Shown: positions 15,501-24,230 of the stretch, one piece after another | How the letters are laid out: each line of letters opens with the position of its first letter | How positions within the stretch are numbered: the stretch's first letter is position 1 | Source: Opitutaceae bacterium TAV5 | Lineage (GTDB): Bacteria > Verrucomicrobiota > Verrucomicrobiia > Opitutales > Opitutaceae | Assembly (NCBI GenBank): GCA_000242935.3 | Contig: CP007053.1 | Span: 1,302,001 to 1,366,000, forward strand | DNA length: 64,000 bases | Direction: 5' to 3' | The notes under the pieces: generated by a model | The model's input: the letters and a program-made list of their open reading frames with translations, nothing else | What the model was told of the DNA's origin: nothing | Database searches by the model: none | Translations under genes and position numbers: made by a program

Positions 15501-17234
15501 CGAGCCAGGCCCGATCCTCGCTACGATGCCTGGGAAATCCTGCCGGTTCCTTACATGCTGCAGAAGGTAGCCTGCCCCGAACTGGCGCGCTTGGTGTGGG
15601 GTAAGTTTGAAGCCGCACAGAAAAACGCTTCGGACGAAAGTTGCGTTCGGGCGGCGACCTACTGGCTAGGAATCTACGCTTACGCAGCCAGCAGGGACCA
15701 CACGGCTGTGACCACGGCTACCGCTCTAGAACAACTGCGAACCTTGGAAACGGGACACCCGTGGACCAAGCTCCTCCTCCGAATCGTGGTGCGACATGCT
15801 TCTCCTCTGCTGATCAACGCATTTTTCATCGAAGCGAGCCTGAGCCGTCACCTGCTGGATGGCTCCCTCGCCCGCGATTTCTACTGGTTCCTTCGCGTTC
15901 CCGATGACTGGCAGATGCCGATATCTTGCCGTGAACTGATCGCCAAATACCCTGCGGAGCTGGCAGCCAACTTAGTGGACTGGATGTCGGACGAGGAACA
16001 AATTGCTTACGCGCGAGGCATCGGCGAAGCGGCTCTCCGTAAGGTCGAGGGAAGAGCAACACAAGTTGATCCGCTCTATCGTCCGCGTTGGATCACCGCC
16101 ATGGATGGCAATGTGGAGGGCTGGACCATCCGAGAAATTGAAACTGGTTCCGGTCGCTCACACAGCGCCCTGAGCACGGTTTGGGGCATCGACCGAAACG
16201 ACAGCTCCCTGTTCAAAGCTTTGAAAGAACATGCCGAGGGTAAGCCCGTTGCCGAAGAGAAAGTGGATCGACTGAACGAGGCACTTGATCGAGCGTCCTC
16301 ACACTACGAAGAGCTACCCGACCGACATCTGACCTTCTTCGCGTCCGCAGCCGCCTTGGAAACGTGGGCACGTCTGGTTCCTGATGAGTTCTGCCGTTTC
16401 GCGATAGCCTTGACCGCCGCATTGGAAGCCGCGCCGGAACACTTTTTCGAGCTGGCTTCATTTTGTTCTGCTGTCCGGCGCATATGGAGCAGGCTCGACT
16501 TGGAGGCCGCTTGCGCGGTCGGTGTAGAAGGCTTTGGACGGAAACAGCGGGAAAGCCGAGTAGGCGTATGGGTCTTGGGCGCCGTTCCCGAAGATTGCTT
16601 CTCACTCTTCAGCATCGAAGACAGTCCCCGAGCGGAGAGCTGGCGCCTCCGCGCACTAGAAGAGTGCGGCAATGATCAAGACATCCTGCGCTGTGTCATC
16701 GCCGCGATGTTAGGCGGAAGCATCGAATGGCTGAGAATTCAGGCACGAACGCGCTACGCGAGCGCTCCGTTAGGGAAGGAGCGTGGGTTGGCGGTGAGCA
16801 TCCTTGCTTTCGGAGGAGCATCCGATGACGAACCTCGGTTGAAGCATCTTGAGGAGAGCGATCCATCACTTCTTGTTCGTGATCAGGCAAAGTGGGCTCG
16901 AAAAGTGTTGCGCGAAAGATTGGTGGCAGAGGCGTTGTGGCAGGACATCTGCGAGCTGGTCCGCACTGCGACGGCGGACTGCGCAGAGGTGGCGGCCATG
17001 CTCATCGTTCTCGATCCGATCATGCAGCCCACGGCGATCGCTTGGACTCGCCCGCCGGCGATGGTCCCGGAAGTCGCCGCGCTTGTTACGTCCTTCTGGC
17101 AAAATTGGTCTGATCGCCGCGGCACGGAAGGGGAAAAAGAAATCGGCCGCAGAAAGCCTAAGGACTTCTGTCGCGGAGAAAAGGTCAATGACGTGTCTGC
17201 GCGTATGGCACCGTGGTGGAAGCCGTGCAGTTGA
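12501..17234 (+). CDS. Avs-like STAND NTPase with N-terminal nuclease-like domain
   Basis: 1577 residues. The N-terminal ~150 residues resemble a PD-(D/E)XK nuclease (DFSIAVQTKRY at 63-73 gives the QxK motif). A STAND-type NTPase follows, with Walker A EEGCGKSW (about 256-263) and Walker B VLLILDGVNES (about 328-338). The remaining ~1000 residues are helical repeats that would act as sensor. This nuclease-NTPase-repeat architecture is that of Avs antiviral STAND proteins, which recognise phage proteins and oligomerise to activate the effector. Subtype and trigger cannot be assigned. It sits alone on the plus strand directly after a tRNA fragment and converges on the minus-strand defence run. 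Confidence 0.82.
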   Translation: MGKQPPRTFKGWPKLQDMLQALEPSGPAGFEGLVAVLLEAVTKKKFAVASSGRQPLGDATATDFSIAVQTKRYRDTTTLAPEEVVTDFWKIRDAASSRLDVYVIVLTRAHSQLRDALAKLEEVAGVDIVVIELAREEASDLGALCVSHWSTIFSFFPQQTSEFLAWVEASAAAPDVCRRTAQVADALTTSLRTWNHFQHLAAQFLRRRFRPDQTSGAEAGVYVQLDSAVDRREVTGILLDWWEKAAKPNAYIEAEEGCGKSWVAAGLADKLSSEVKGTAVLWLESLDWAGCADLDALLFAGVRKLLGPGDRRIPVYSAKILRVWSKPVLLILDGVNESGCLEAAQRLLREYSSHAETLRHHVRLLFTTRPLDRYEAFHGRSWAQAHKVELHGFNDEEFAEALARLAPGISLADIPENVRVIAATPRLFRLALRLREKLRDLGQLDKPLLLFADLIDKLEQQDRQTRRIYGSSRSQVESAEATLAHLARQIVPGSQGHFELSLEKVRTCFHDYDRIREDLEEQRIILGRHGPALRVNRDHVVLGFALHLLQVAEVNAHKDVGVLQDLLVKELEPNREDDLRTEAVFVATLLTLLKPPQSLPNWRNPRQALLALWTGGHNADRTRERLLFWAHTDLEAYGGMIEWMFSRYLSGTQDTDLILPIARRWKEHGASDVAMTGLIHRWLHLVFPRIRDEDTPEEAQKRARLPVVDHHEQLRLSFTAISILSLRPELAMLASLASSMATCELCSVTEETNGRSYKSRLKSPYENVALLMRWGYTEAVLPELTRMAETTDDTALREGLGVLGRSLALAEIPLVLHKKREEPHWNISEVTPASEFRSLQLWLSKEDRDLEWPGICHWGRFAAYPEHTLNPSEVRRLVDILDGALLAAPAGAQQAHHLHNLWPELIPWLARFGSKEDLARLTVGYWRHAFSIQNPNEAVFGSHIVPLSEKGLLRLADHAALYLEEKTSRRDLSYCLTSILELVIIGGSPKAIMRWLELGLRARPDPRYDAWEILPVPYMLQKVACPELARLVWGKFEAAQKNASDESCVRAATYWLGIYAYAASRDHTAVTTATALEQLRTLETGHPWTKLLLRIVVRHASPLLINAFFIEASLSRHLLDGSLARDFYWFLRVPDDWQMPISCRELIAKYPAELAANLVDWMSDEEQIAYARGIGEAALRKVEGRATQVDPLYRPRWITAMDGNVEGWTIREIETGSGRSHSALSTVWGIDRNDSSLFKALKEHAEGKPVAEEKVDRLNEALDRASSHYEELPDRHLTFFASAAALETWARLVPDEFCRFAIALTAALEAAPEHFFELASFCSAVRRIWSRLDLEAACAVGVEGFGRKQRESRVGVWVLGAVPEDCFSLFSIEDSPRAESWRLRALEECGNDQDILRCVIAAMLGGSIEWLRIQARTRYASAPLGKERGLAVSILAFGGASDDEPRLKHLEESDPSLLVRDQAKWARKVLRERLVAEALWQDICELVRTATADCAEVAAMLIVLDPIMQPTAIAWTRPPAMVPEVAALVTSFWQNWSDRRGTEGEKEIGRRKPKDFCRGEKVNDVSARMAPWWKPCS

Positions 17235-17405
17235 AGGGCAGGCAAGCTGCCACTTACCTACGCAACATTTGGCAATCCTCTACTCCCGGCCGCCGGGCGC
17301 GGCTACGCGCATCAATTTGATCGGACGCTACGTGACTGCATGCGCATGCGTTGGCTTTGTGCGAACGCTCACAGCCGAAGCTGGGCTTGGACGTCGCGTT
17401 AGCGG

Positions 17406-18755
17406 TTAATCGAAGGCACCAGGAAATGAGTTCCGCTCGGCCATCAATCCCCTCAATTGTTCGGTGTCGGGCCGACGGGTATTCGATCCTTTGCGGATCC
17501 AGAATTCGTTGCGGATCACGTCCGAACAGGGTTTGCGCTTGGCTTCCTCGACACGGATGCGGACGACCCGTTTATCTCGGACGCGGACGATGTCCACCCG
17601 GACGCCTGGCATAGCGCTAACCCGATCGAGCACGGTCTTCCGTATCTCTGCGCAATAGTTCTTCGCGCACTCATCTAGGGATTTTCTTTCGTCCTTGGGC
17701 GTCGCATCCCAGAGTTCTTTGTCGATACCGTCGACCTCCCCATAGTCATTCACCCCGATGAAGATCGTGCCGCCTAGTGTGTTGGCGAATGCCACGACGG
17801 TGCGAACCACTTCATCAATTTTGTCCGAGGTCAGTTTAATGAAGGGTTTCAATTCAGTGGTTTCCCCTTCTCCGGCATCAATCTCGATAGCCGGGTCACC
17901 TTCCGCAACTTTTGCATGCTGCGGAAAGAGGATGCGCTGTTTTCGGGTGCACCGATGTGGATTCTCGATAAAAAAATCCGTGACGATCGAATCGCGGCGG
18001 ACGAGCCACATGGCCACCTGATCCGCGGTTGGCGGTCGTGCTACAACGACAGAATCTCCCGCGATCGGATGCGCGAAGGTCTCGACGAGGTTGCCGTCGC
18101 TTGAGTGCCAAACCTCCGACAACTCGATGGGCATCGCGTCCGAACTGCCCTTGATCGCGACTCGGAGGCTGTCTTCGCTCTCAAGGTTGAATGCGCCCAG
18201 CCGGGGACCGGCGAGCGGCACTTCGATCAGAATGCTGCCGAGTCGACCATCGCTACTGCCGTGGAACGGCCGGAGCGGCACCCAAGCCCGCACCGCCTGT
18301 TCCACGGTTTCGAAGGCGGGCTGACCATAAACGACCAGAGGGCCGGCAGAACTCAAGTGCCCACGGTGGCGCGTCGCGAGTTCGATCAGGTATTTCGGAG
18401 CCGACTCCAAGTCTTCAGCGGCCACCAGTTCCATCGAGGCCGTGTTATTCACCTCCACGGGAAAACCCTTGAGAACCTCGAACGATGTCGAGATCGCAGC
18501 CTGCTCGAATTGGTGCAGCAGGTTTCTCGCTGAAATCGATTCCTGTGCGAGGCGGAGTTCGCCATACGTCTGGAGCAACGGAACCACCGGCGAGCCCGAG
18601 TTTGCCCCGTAGTGCGCGATGATGAGTTCGTTTCGGTCTGGCGCCTTCCGTTGAGAGAGCGCGACGCGGGCGTTCAATGTCCTCTCTAGGTCACACAATC
18701 CGGGCAAGGCTAGCCGTTCTGCCAACGTTTTAAGAGGAACGTTGCTTTCTCTCAT
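17406..18755 (-). CDS. AlbA_2 / Schlafen-like (divergent AAA_4) domain protein
   Basis: 449 residues. The C-terminal ~150 carry an AlbA_2 domain: ETTELKPFIKLTS (about 300), VVAFANTLGGTIFIGVND (about 322-339) and EFWIRKGSNTRRP near the end. The N-terminal 290 residues are not recognised. AlbA_2 domains occur in Schlafen-like nucleases and in transcriptional regulators; which applies is open. It is the last gene of the leftward defence run, 190 bp after the Shedu-like gene, and convergent with the Avs-like gene. Confidence 0.75.
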   Translation of the reverse strand: MRESNVPLKTLAERLALPGLCDLERTLNARVALSQRKAPDRNELIIAHYGANSGSPVVPLLQTYGELRLAQESISARNLLHQFEQAAISTSFEVLKGFPVEVNNTASMELVAAEDLESAPKYLIELATRHRGHLSSAGPLVVYGQPAFETVEQAVRAWVPLRPFHGSSDGRLGSILIEVPLAGPRLGAFNLESEDSLRVAIKGSSDAMPIELSEVWHSSDGNLVETFAHPIAGDSVVVARPPTADQVAMWLVRRDSIVTDFFIENPHRCTRKQRILFPQHAKVAEGDPAIEIDAGEGETTELKPFIKLTSDKIDEVVRTVVAFANTLGGTIFIGVNDYGEVDGIDKELWDATPKDERKSLDECAKNYCAEIRKTVLDRVSAMPGVRVDIVRVRDKRVVRIRVEEAKRKPCSDVIRNEFWIRKGSNTRRPDTEQLRGLMAERNSFPGAFD

Positions 18756-18945
18756 GCGTCTGCGAAGTGATGCACCCCGGCTCGTGAGGGCTTGTTCTGA
18801 TGGGTGGTGATCATGGTGAGTAACAGTGACGCCGGGATACCCCTTTGCCGAGACGTTTCTCTTCTAATCACGTCACCTTCAGGTGTAGTTCATGGTGTAT
18901 GGAGTCCTGCCCACTTTTTCGCGGGTTTCAACTCAGCCGCTTGTG

Positions 18946-19593
18946 TTACCTGCCTCTTGCACGCGGTCGATCGTGCATCCCGGTTTCGGGCTCTTCGTCG
19001 AACGCCCTGGCTTGATCCAGCAGTCGGTCATAGGTCATAACGTCCACCTCGGCCTGGGTCAGATAAGCGGACTTTTTCCCTAATTCCGCTTTAGATAAAG
19101 AGTCTCTCCTGCCGATCACGATGTGATAGTCCCATACGATCCATTGGCACGGATCGTAAAGTGGCATCCCGGTGGTGTCGGTTGGCTCCTCTCCTTTCCG
19201 ACCGAAGACCAGCTCCCGCTGGCTGAATACCTTGGCCAGCTCTCGGAGAACCTCTTCCCGATGCTTTTCCACGAAGATCTTCCAGGCTGAGATTTGGGCG
19301 AGCGCACCGTTGAATCGTTTGGCGGCAACGCCGTTCTGGGTAAAAAGCCGCTCTCCCGGCGGCTCCAGTTCGACGAAATGGAAACAGCAGGCGCCTGAGA
19401 ACGCACCAAAAGCAACGAAGTCCGCCACAAAATCGGTCCCAAACTTAAACTGGCTGATCACCTGGTTCGGATAAACAATCCCATGCAGGCATGCGGACAA
19501 AACGAGCGGATGCTTCGTCAGCCAGCGTTGCACTGGACGTTCGGTTGACGCCCGATTGAGTGTCGCGCGAAAACTCTTTTCCAGTTGTGCCAC
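18946..19593 (-). CDS. Shedu-like (SduA/DUF4263) nuclease
   Basis: 215 residues matching the DUF4263 core of Shedu defence nucleases: KFGTDFVADFVAF (50-62) with the first acidic residue, FHFVELEPPGERLF (71-84) as the ExE/ExK strand and GALAQISAWKIFV (96-108) as the conserved QxxxW helix. The canonical lysine of the ExK motif reads E here (ELE), a variant known in the family. No long N-terminal sensing domain is present. Located 71 bp downstream of the Gabija-like helicase on the same strand, probably co-transcribed. Substrate inferred to be DNA. Confidence 0.78.
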   Translation of the reverse strand: MAQLEKSFRATLNRASTERPVQRWLTKHPLVLSACLHGIVYPNQVISQFKFGTDFVADFVAFGAFSGACCFHFVELEPPGERLFTQNGVAAKRFNGALAQISAWKIFVEKHREEVLRELAKVFSQRELVFGRKGEEPTDTTGMPLYDPCQWIVWDYHIVIGRRDSLSKAELGKKSAYLTQAEVDVMTYDRLLDQARAFDEEPETGMHDRPRARGR

Positions 19594-19664
19594 CGTCTCG
19601 ACTCATGGAGATCCCTATTCGATACGGCAAGCCCGGGCACGCGCATCGCGCCAAGCTCACGCGA

Positions 19665-21179
19665 TCAAATCACGAAAAGCGGCGACACCTCATGCGTAGG
19701 CAGAACCAGCGCAAGCTGACGCACGGGCCGGCTCAGTGCGACATACAGCAGGCATCGATGCTGCGGCTTGTCCGCGAAGTGCGCCTTATCGCACGGTAAA
19801 ACCAGCACACGGTCGCACTCCAATCCCTTCGCCTTGTGAACCGTGCTGATCGCCTTCCTAGGTGGCGCGGGACGCATGGCGGAGCGCCGTCGCGTAAGTT
19901 CAGCATGGCCCTGCGCCATGTCGGGGAAACCGCCAAGTTGAATCGCTTCGCGATATTCCCGCTGATGGTCTATTTTGATACCGGAAAATGCCGCCTCCTC
20001 CGCCGCAAGCTCCTCCACGCGATGGAGCATGGTAGCCACCCCATTATGTGTGGGGTCGGCAAGCACCATGCGGGCGAGCTCCTGTATGAACGCAGGCTTG
20101 CCACGTCGAGGCTTGCTTGCCCCGGTCCTCACCTCCTCCGCGAACGGATTGCCAAATGCGCTCGCGGAGAAACCCACGGCGACACGATCAAGAAATGCCA
20201 ACACGGCCGCTGCCACCTCTGCGGGCTTCCCCGCGTGAGCCGTCACTGTCCGAACGAGAACGTCGAGAGCCCCACGAGTATGCCCCTCCCAAATCGGCAA
20301 TCTGCGGTTGAAGACACCACGCAGGCAACCGACCGTCCGGTTTTGCGGAGCCAACACGAGGAGCGCGCCCTCCGGATCGAGGAATTTGTCGATGGGCACG
20401 CGCTCTTTTCCATCCAATCGATAATTTCCGTAACCCGAGGCGTAATTGTCCGCTCGAAAAACCGTGAGTCCCGCCGGCAGCTTGCCGCGCAGGTCGATGG
20501 GCCTATCTGCCCGCAACATCTCGCGAGCATGCTGAATCCATTCACCCAATTGAGGTGCTGCTTTTTCCCACCGTCGCCCGACATCGAGCCGCTCGGCGGC
20601 TTGAGCCTCCGCGCAAAGGGCCTTCCACTGTGCTTGCGCTGCGGTGAATTCATCCTTTTTCCCGTAAATGCTCTGCATCGGATCGCCGAAGATTCGTAAA
20701 CGCGCACCGGCGTCCCGCAGCTTCATGACCAACCCATGTTGATGTGCGCTCGAATCCTGATGCTCGTCACAAAGGACGACGGGATACCGCCGGACCAACG
20801 CAGCGGCAATTTGCGGTGCCCGGCCGACTAATTGATCCACCCGCTGCGCCACTTGATCGTAACCATCATCCGATTGCCGCGCCCATGCACTCACATCCGC
20901 CGGGAGATCAATTGCACGATGATAGGCAGTGCCGATCTCCACGATGAGGCTGTCAATGGTGCGGATCTCCGCGTCCTGTGTGCCCGAGAGCCGCTTGGCG
21001 ATGACATCGCAGGCGGCATGGGTGTGAGTTAAAATAAGCATCCGGCCCGGCCGCAGCCCGGCCGCGCAGGCGCCGGCAAAGGTCGCCGCTTGGTAAGTCT
21101 TGCCACATCCGGCCGGCGCTTCCACGACGACGAGACATGCGTCCGAGCGAAGTGCGTCTGCGGCGCTCTTTTCACTCAT
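19665..21179 (-). CDS. UvrD-like helicase, GajB-like partner
   Basis: 504 residues with superfamily 1 helicase motifs: Walker A VEAPAGCGKTYQA (19-31), motif II VVLCDEHQDS (about 131-140), motif III FGDPMQSIYG (about 161-170), motif V STVHKAKGLECDRVLVL (about 440-456) and motif VI LLYVALSRPVRQLAL. Its ATG at 21179 overlaps the stop of the upstream OLD-type ATPase (ATGA), so the two are translationally coupled. The pair matches the gene order and sizes of Gabija (GajA ~580, GajB ~500 residues), where GajB senses DNA termini or nucleotides and activates GajA. Confidence 0.82.
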   Translation of the reverse strand: MSEKSAADALRSDACLVVVEAPAGCGKTYQAATFAGACAAGLRPGRMLILTHTHAACDVIAKRLSGTQDAEIRTIDSLIVEIGTAYHRAIDLPADVSAWARQSDDGYDQVAQRVDQLVGRAPQIAAALVRRYPVVLCDEHQDSSAHQHGLVMKLRDAGARLRIFGDPMQSIYGKKDEFTAAQAQWKALCAEAQAAERLDVGRRWEKAAPQLGEWIQHAREMLRADRPIDLRGKLPAGLTVFRADNYASGYGNYRLDGKERVPIDKFLDPEGALLVLAPQNRTVGCLRGVFNRRLPIWEGHTRGALDVLVRTVTAHAGKPAEVAAAVLAFLDRVAVGFSASAFGNPFAEEVRTGASKPRRGKPAFIQELARMVLADPTHNGVATMLHRVEELAAEEAAFSGIKIDHQREYREAIQLGGFPDMAQGHAELTRRRSAMRPAPPRKAISTVHKAKGLECDRVLVLPCDKAHFADKPQHRCLLYVALSRPVRQLALVLPTHEVSPLFVI

Positions 21180-22945
21180 GCCGTCAAATCCTCGATCGCC
21201 GACAACCCTGAGCTTGTGCGGATCGCATTGAGGAACGGCAAAATCACGGGCTTCAGCTGCGGCCACAATTTCATCACCATGACCTTGTCAGCCAGTTCGT
21301 AACCGCCTCGACGGGACTTAAACCACGATTGCGCGTGCGCCTGATAGGATCGCTTAACGGACTTTTCCGCCCCCTTCTTATCATCCGGGACAGTTCCGCA
21401 GCAGGCCTCGACCATCACTCTGCGCAGATCCACTCCCGCCTTCGCCGAAATCACGGCAAAACTCTTGTCCTCTAATCCGAGCCGATCAGCGAGCGTGCGC
21501 AACCGGACACCCGTCAACTGGTCCTCGGAGTCACGGATAAATGCCTCGATCTGGGTATCATCGAGGCAGGCAATAATCTCCTCTTCCAAACAGCCCTTTT
21601 CCCATCGGCAGAGTTTGTCGCCGAGGTTCTTTTTGGTTTCGGCCCACCGGCCGGAATGCAAGCCCTCGTTGTCGGCCATTCCGCCAAAGGCTAGCCCTGC
21701 CTTGCCCAATGCTTGGAGAAGGTCGAGCGCCCCCTCGTTGCTGCCAGCATCGGTGATATGGATGCCGTGGTCAGCAAGCGGAACGTCGATTGTTCTCTTG
21801 AGCAAAGCGGCCACGAATCCAACCTCCGTCGCACCTTCCGCGACCACGGTGAAACGGGACAAAAAAGCCTCCGGATCCTTGAGCAACTGCCGCTGGAGCG
21901 CCGCACCGGCGAGCGGCCCGATGTTTCCGCCAGCATCGAGATACCAAAACGCGCAACCTTCGGCTGCCTCCAAGGCCGCCGCGCTATGGGTGGTTACAAA
22001 AACCTGAGATGTCGCGTCCTTCAACGCACGGACCAACTTACGCTGACGATAGCATTCCAATCCGCGTTCCAATTCATCCACCAATGTGATGGGCGAACGA
22101 TCATGCAATGCCCCGGCGATAGTAAGCGATGCCAGCCGACGCGTTCCGGCACCCCAGCTGACAAGCGGCAGTGACGTGCTTCCTTTCGGCGCGGTGAGCC
22201 CGATCAAAGCGTTTAACGACATGCCGGCTCCGCCGGTGATACCAAGGCCCAGCGGTTCCGGCAGGGCATTTCCTTTGAATGCGGTGTTCAATTGCCCGAG
22301 CGCCTTTTTGGCATTTTCGGCGAGCAGTTCGTCCACGGGATCGTCCGCGAGTTCGCGCGCCGCTCGCGCCCGAAATCCCTTGTCATCGAGCATTCGGTCG
22401 AGTGCGGAACCTTGCACCAAGCGAAGATCACGATCGTTGCGGTCTTCGCCGGAAAGCCGCACCAAGCCAATGGCACGCCGGAGCGTAGCCGGCAGCGAAT
22501 TGGTCTCGTTGTCGGGTTGAACCACCTCATAAGCGAGTTCGAGATCGGCGGTGCCCCGCACGCGGAACCGGTAGACAGGTTCGCCACCGGTGGCGCCTTC
22601 GACAGCCGCCGGCACGATGTCCTTGCCGTCCCAATGCCAAGGCCAATTCATCTGTTTCTGATGGCTGACCGGAATCCCATCTGAGAGTGAGAGAATACCC
22701 TCGATCAAAAACTCCTTCTCGACATCACGCTCCCAATAGTCGGTGTCGCTGATCGAATAGCTCGCGTTGGGGCTGAGCAGGAGCGCGATAGCTTCGAGAA
22801 TGGTTGTCTTGCCTGCATCGCCTCCACCGAGGACGAAATTAACGCCCGGCACCGGATCCCACGTCAACGACTTGATGCCACGGAACCGCTCTATGGTCAA
22901 ACGTTTGAGAGTCGTAGGTTTTGAGGGGGTAGCCGAGGCGCTCAT
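21176..22945 (-). CDS. OLD-type ABC ATPase with TOPRIM domain, GajA-like
   Basis: 589 residues from ATG 22945. N-terminal ABC ATPase: Walker A VLGGGDAGKTTIL (38-50), signature region SWGAGTRRLAS and Walker B ITLVDELERGLE (about 283-294) with the H-loop VFVTTHSAA. The C-terminal TOPRIM part has the acidic motif FTVVAEGATEVGF (about 366-378), and the second metal motif reads MADNEG (about 422), a deviation from DxD. Together with the overlapping UvrD-like gene this is a Gabija-like antiphage nuclease pair. An upstream open extension to 23191 overlaps the preceding gene and is not used. Confidence 0.82.
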   Translation of the reverse strand: MSASATPSKPTTLKRLTIERFRGIKSLTWDPVPGVNFVLGGGDAGKTTILEAIALLLSPNASYSISDTDYWERDVEKEFLIEGILSLSDGIPVSHQKQMNWPWHWDGKDIVPAAVEGATGGEPVYRFRVRGTADLELAYEVVQPDNETNSLPATLRRAIGLVRLSGEDRNDRDLRLVQGSALDRMLDDKGFRARAARELADDPVDELLAENAKKALGQLNTAFKGNALPEPLGLGITGGAGMSLNALIGLTAPKGSTSLPLVSWGAGTRRLASLTIAGALHDRSPITLVDELERGLECYRQRKLVRALKDATSQVFVTTHSAAALEAAEGCAFWYLDAGGNIGPLAGAALQRQLLKDPEAFLSRFTVVAEGATEVGFVAALLKRTIDVPLADHGIHITDAGSNEGALDLLQALGKAGLAFGGMADNEGLHSGRWAETKKNLGDKLCRWEKGCLEEEIIACLDDTQIEAFIRDSEDQLTGVRLRTLADRLGLEDKSFAVISAKAGVDLRRVMVEACCGTVPDDKKGAEKSVKRSYQAHAQSWFKSRRGGYELADKVMVMKLWPQLKPVILPFLNAIRTSSGLSAIEDLTA

Positions 22946-23009
22946 GAACTCGACCTTAGTGTAGTCGACAAGCGACTCAAGCGCAGGTAGAAACAAACCG
23001 CCTTCCGGT

Positions 23010-24200
23010 TCAGTCGCAGTAGTTGAACCACAAGGGCTGTCCGTCCCAGAGAAAGAACGTTTTCCGTTCGGCAATAAAACCAATGCCACCAGCGCAGGAA
23101 GATGTCTCCTTGCGGGCGGTGACCCGAGCCAGCTCAGTCCATCTCGCACTGGCTGTGATCTCGGGAATCTCCTGACCGACCTGACTGTCACCGGTTACCT
23201 GCCTGGCACCGATCGGACGAAGAATTGCCTCAAAAGGGAAATCCGCCTCCACCACGGCAAAATCGTTTGTCGTCATATTGACCCCGCCCCGATGCACGAC
23301 GATCTTCCCAACAAGTTCGGGAGGTGGCGCTGACAAGGGCACAAGCGGCGGCCCATCCGCGCCGGTCTGATAAAATTTTTCCAACCGTTTCGAAATATCT
23401 AAACACCATTCCGCCACTTTGCCGGACTCGGCTGTTTCGATAGTCGGTAGGTCAATCTCGTTTTCCATACTGATGGCGAACTTGCGTGCCCCCGGTAAAA
23501 ATCGCGAAGTAGTCGCAAAGATGGCATGCTTGGCCCTTTCTTTCACGGCATGCCCGAACAACGCTGCGACCGCTTCAAGCCCAATGGGCTTGCGCGTATA
23601 TCGGCGTGCTTGGACGATCGTTACCAGCTCAGGCACGGTGGCGCTTTGATATAGGCGAATATCGATCCCACCGTCATTTCGCCCAGGCCCCAATTCGGTG
23701 AAAAAACCTTGATTGCGAAAAATTGAGTCGAGGAATTGTTCATATTGCCTCCACGTGAGGCGCTTCAAATCCTCCGGCTTCTGGCCAAAGTGTTCGAAAA
23801 CTTCAGCGTGGATATCGTAGAGACGACGACTGGCGAGTTCCTGCACCCAGCGCCACCGCTCCATAATCAAGAACTCCTGCTGCAGCTGCTCATCCTCTTG
23901 ATAGAGAACAATGATGTAGTGGTTCTCTAGTGAATACCAAAATCCGTGGCGTTTGAGGATAGCGTGAAATTGATCCTCGTGTTTCTCACTCGTGCCCCAC
24001 CTGAGGATCTCGCCAAGAGATCCCTCGCTGATGATAAGGAGAACTTCCGCCAATCGAGGGCGCTCTCGGCGATAGACGAATGGTTCGAAGAATGACGTGT
24101 CGAACCAAAGCTTCCGTCTTTTCGCCCATGCTTCTATATCACCTCGCAGCGCATTCAACTGAGCCCGTCGTGCAACCTCTTGAACCGGGGACCTGACCAA
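23010..24200 (-). CDS. Mrr-like restriction endonuclease domain protein
   Basis: 396 residues. The central Mrr-type nuclease reads YEQFLDSIFRNQGF, then GRNDGGIDIRLYQ (173-185) and VTIVQARRYTRKPIG (193-207), ending ALFGHAVKERAKHAIFATTS. In Mrr enzymes the catalytic strand is QxK; here it is QAR (197-199), so catalysis may be impaired or use another lysine. The N-terminal 130 and C-terminal 120 residues are unassigned. There is no ATG: the frame begins right after the stop of the TPR-HEPN gene, and TTG at 24200 is the only reasonable start. The gene is probably part of the defence operon, with the GajA-like start 64 bp downstream. Confidence 0.72.
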   Translation of the reverse strand: MVRSPVQEVARRAQLNALRGDIEAWAKRRKLWFDTSFFEPFVYRRERPRLAEVLLIISEGSLGEILRWGTSEKHEDQFHAILKRHGFWYSLENHYIIVLYQEDEQLQQEFLIMERWRWVQELASRRLYDIHAEVFEHFGQKPEDLKRLTWRQYEQFLDSIFRNQGFFTELGPGRNDGGIDIRLYQSATVPELVTIVQARRYTRKPIGLEAVAALFGHAVKERAKHAIFATTSRFLPGARKFAISMENEIDLPTIETAESGKVAEWCLDISKRLEKFYQTGADGPPLVPLSAPPPELVGKIVVHRGGVNMTTNDFAVVEADFPFEAILRPIGARQVTGDSQVGQEIPEITASARWTELARVTARKETSSCAGGIGFIAERKTFFLWDGQPLWFNYCD

Positions 24201-24230
24201 TTCTGACAGATGAGGCGTCGGAACGCGTTT

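Noticed and set aside
22946-23191. N-terminal extension of the GajA-like gene
   Set aside because: It overlaps the end of the Mrr-like gene and adds residues unlike the family's start; ATG 22945 begins just before the ATPase fold.
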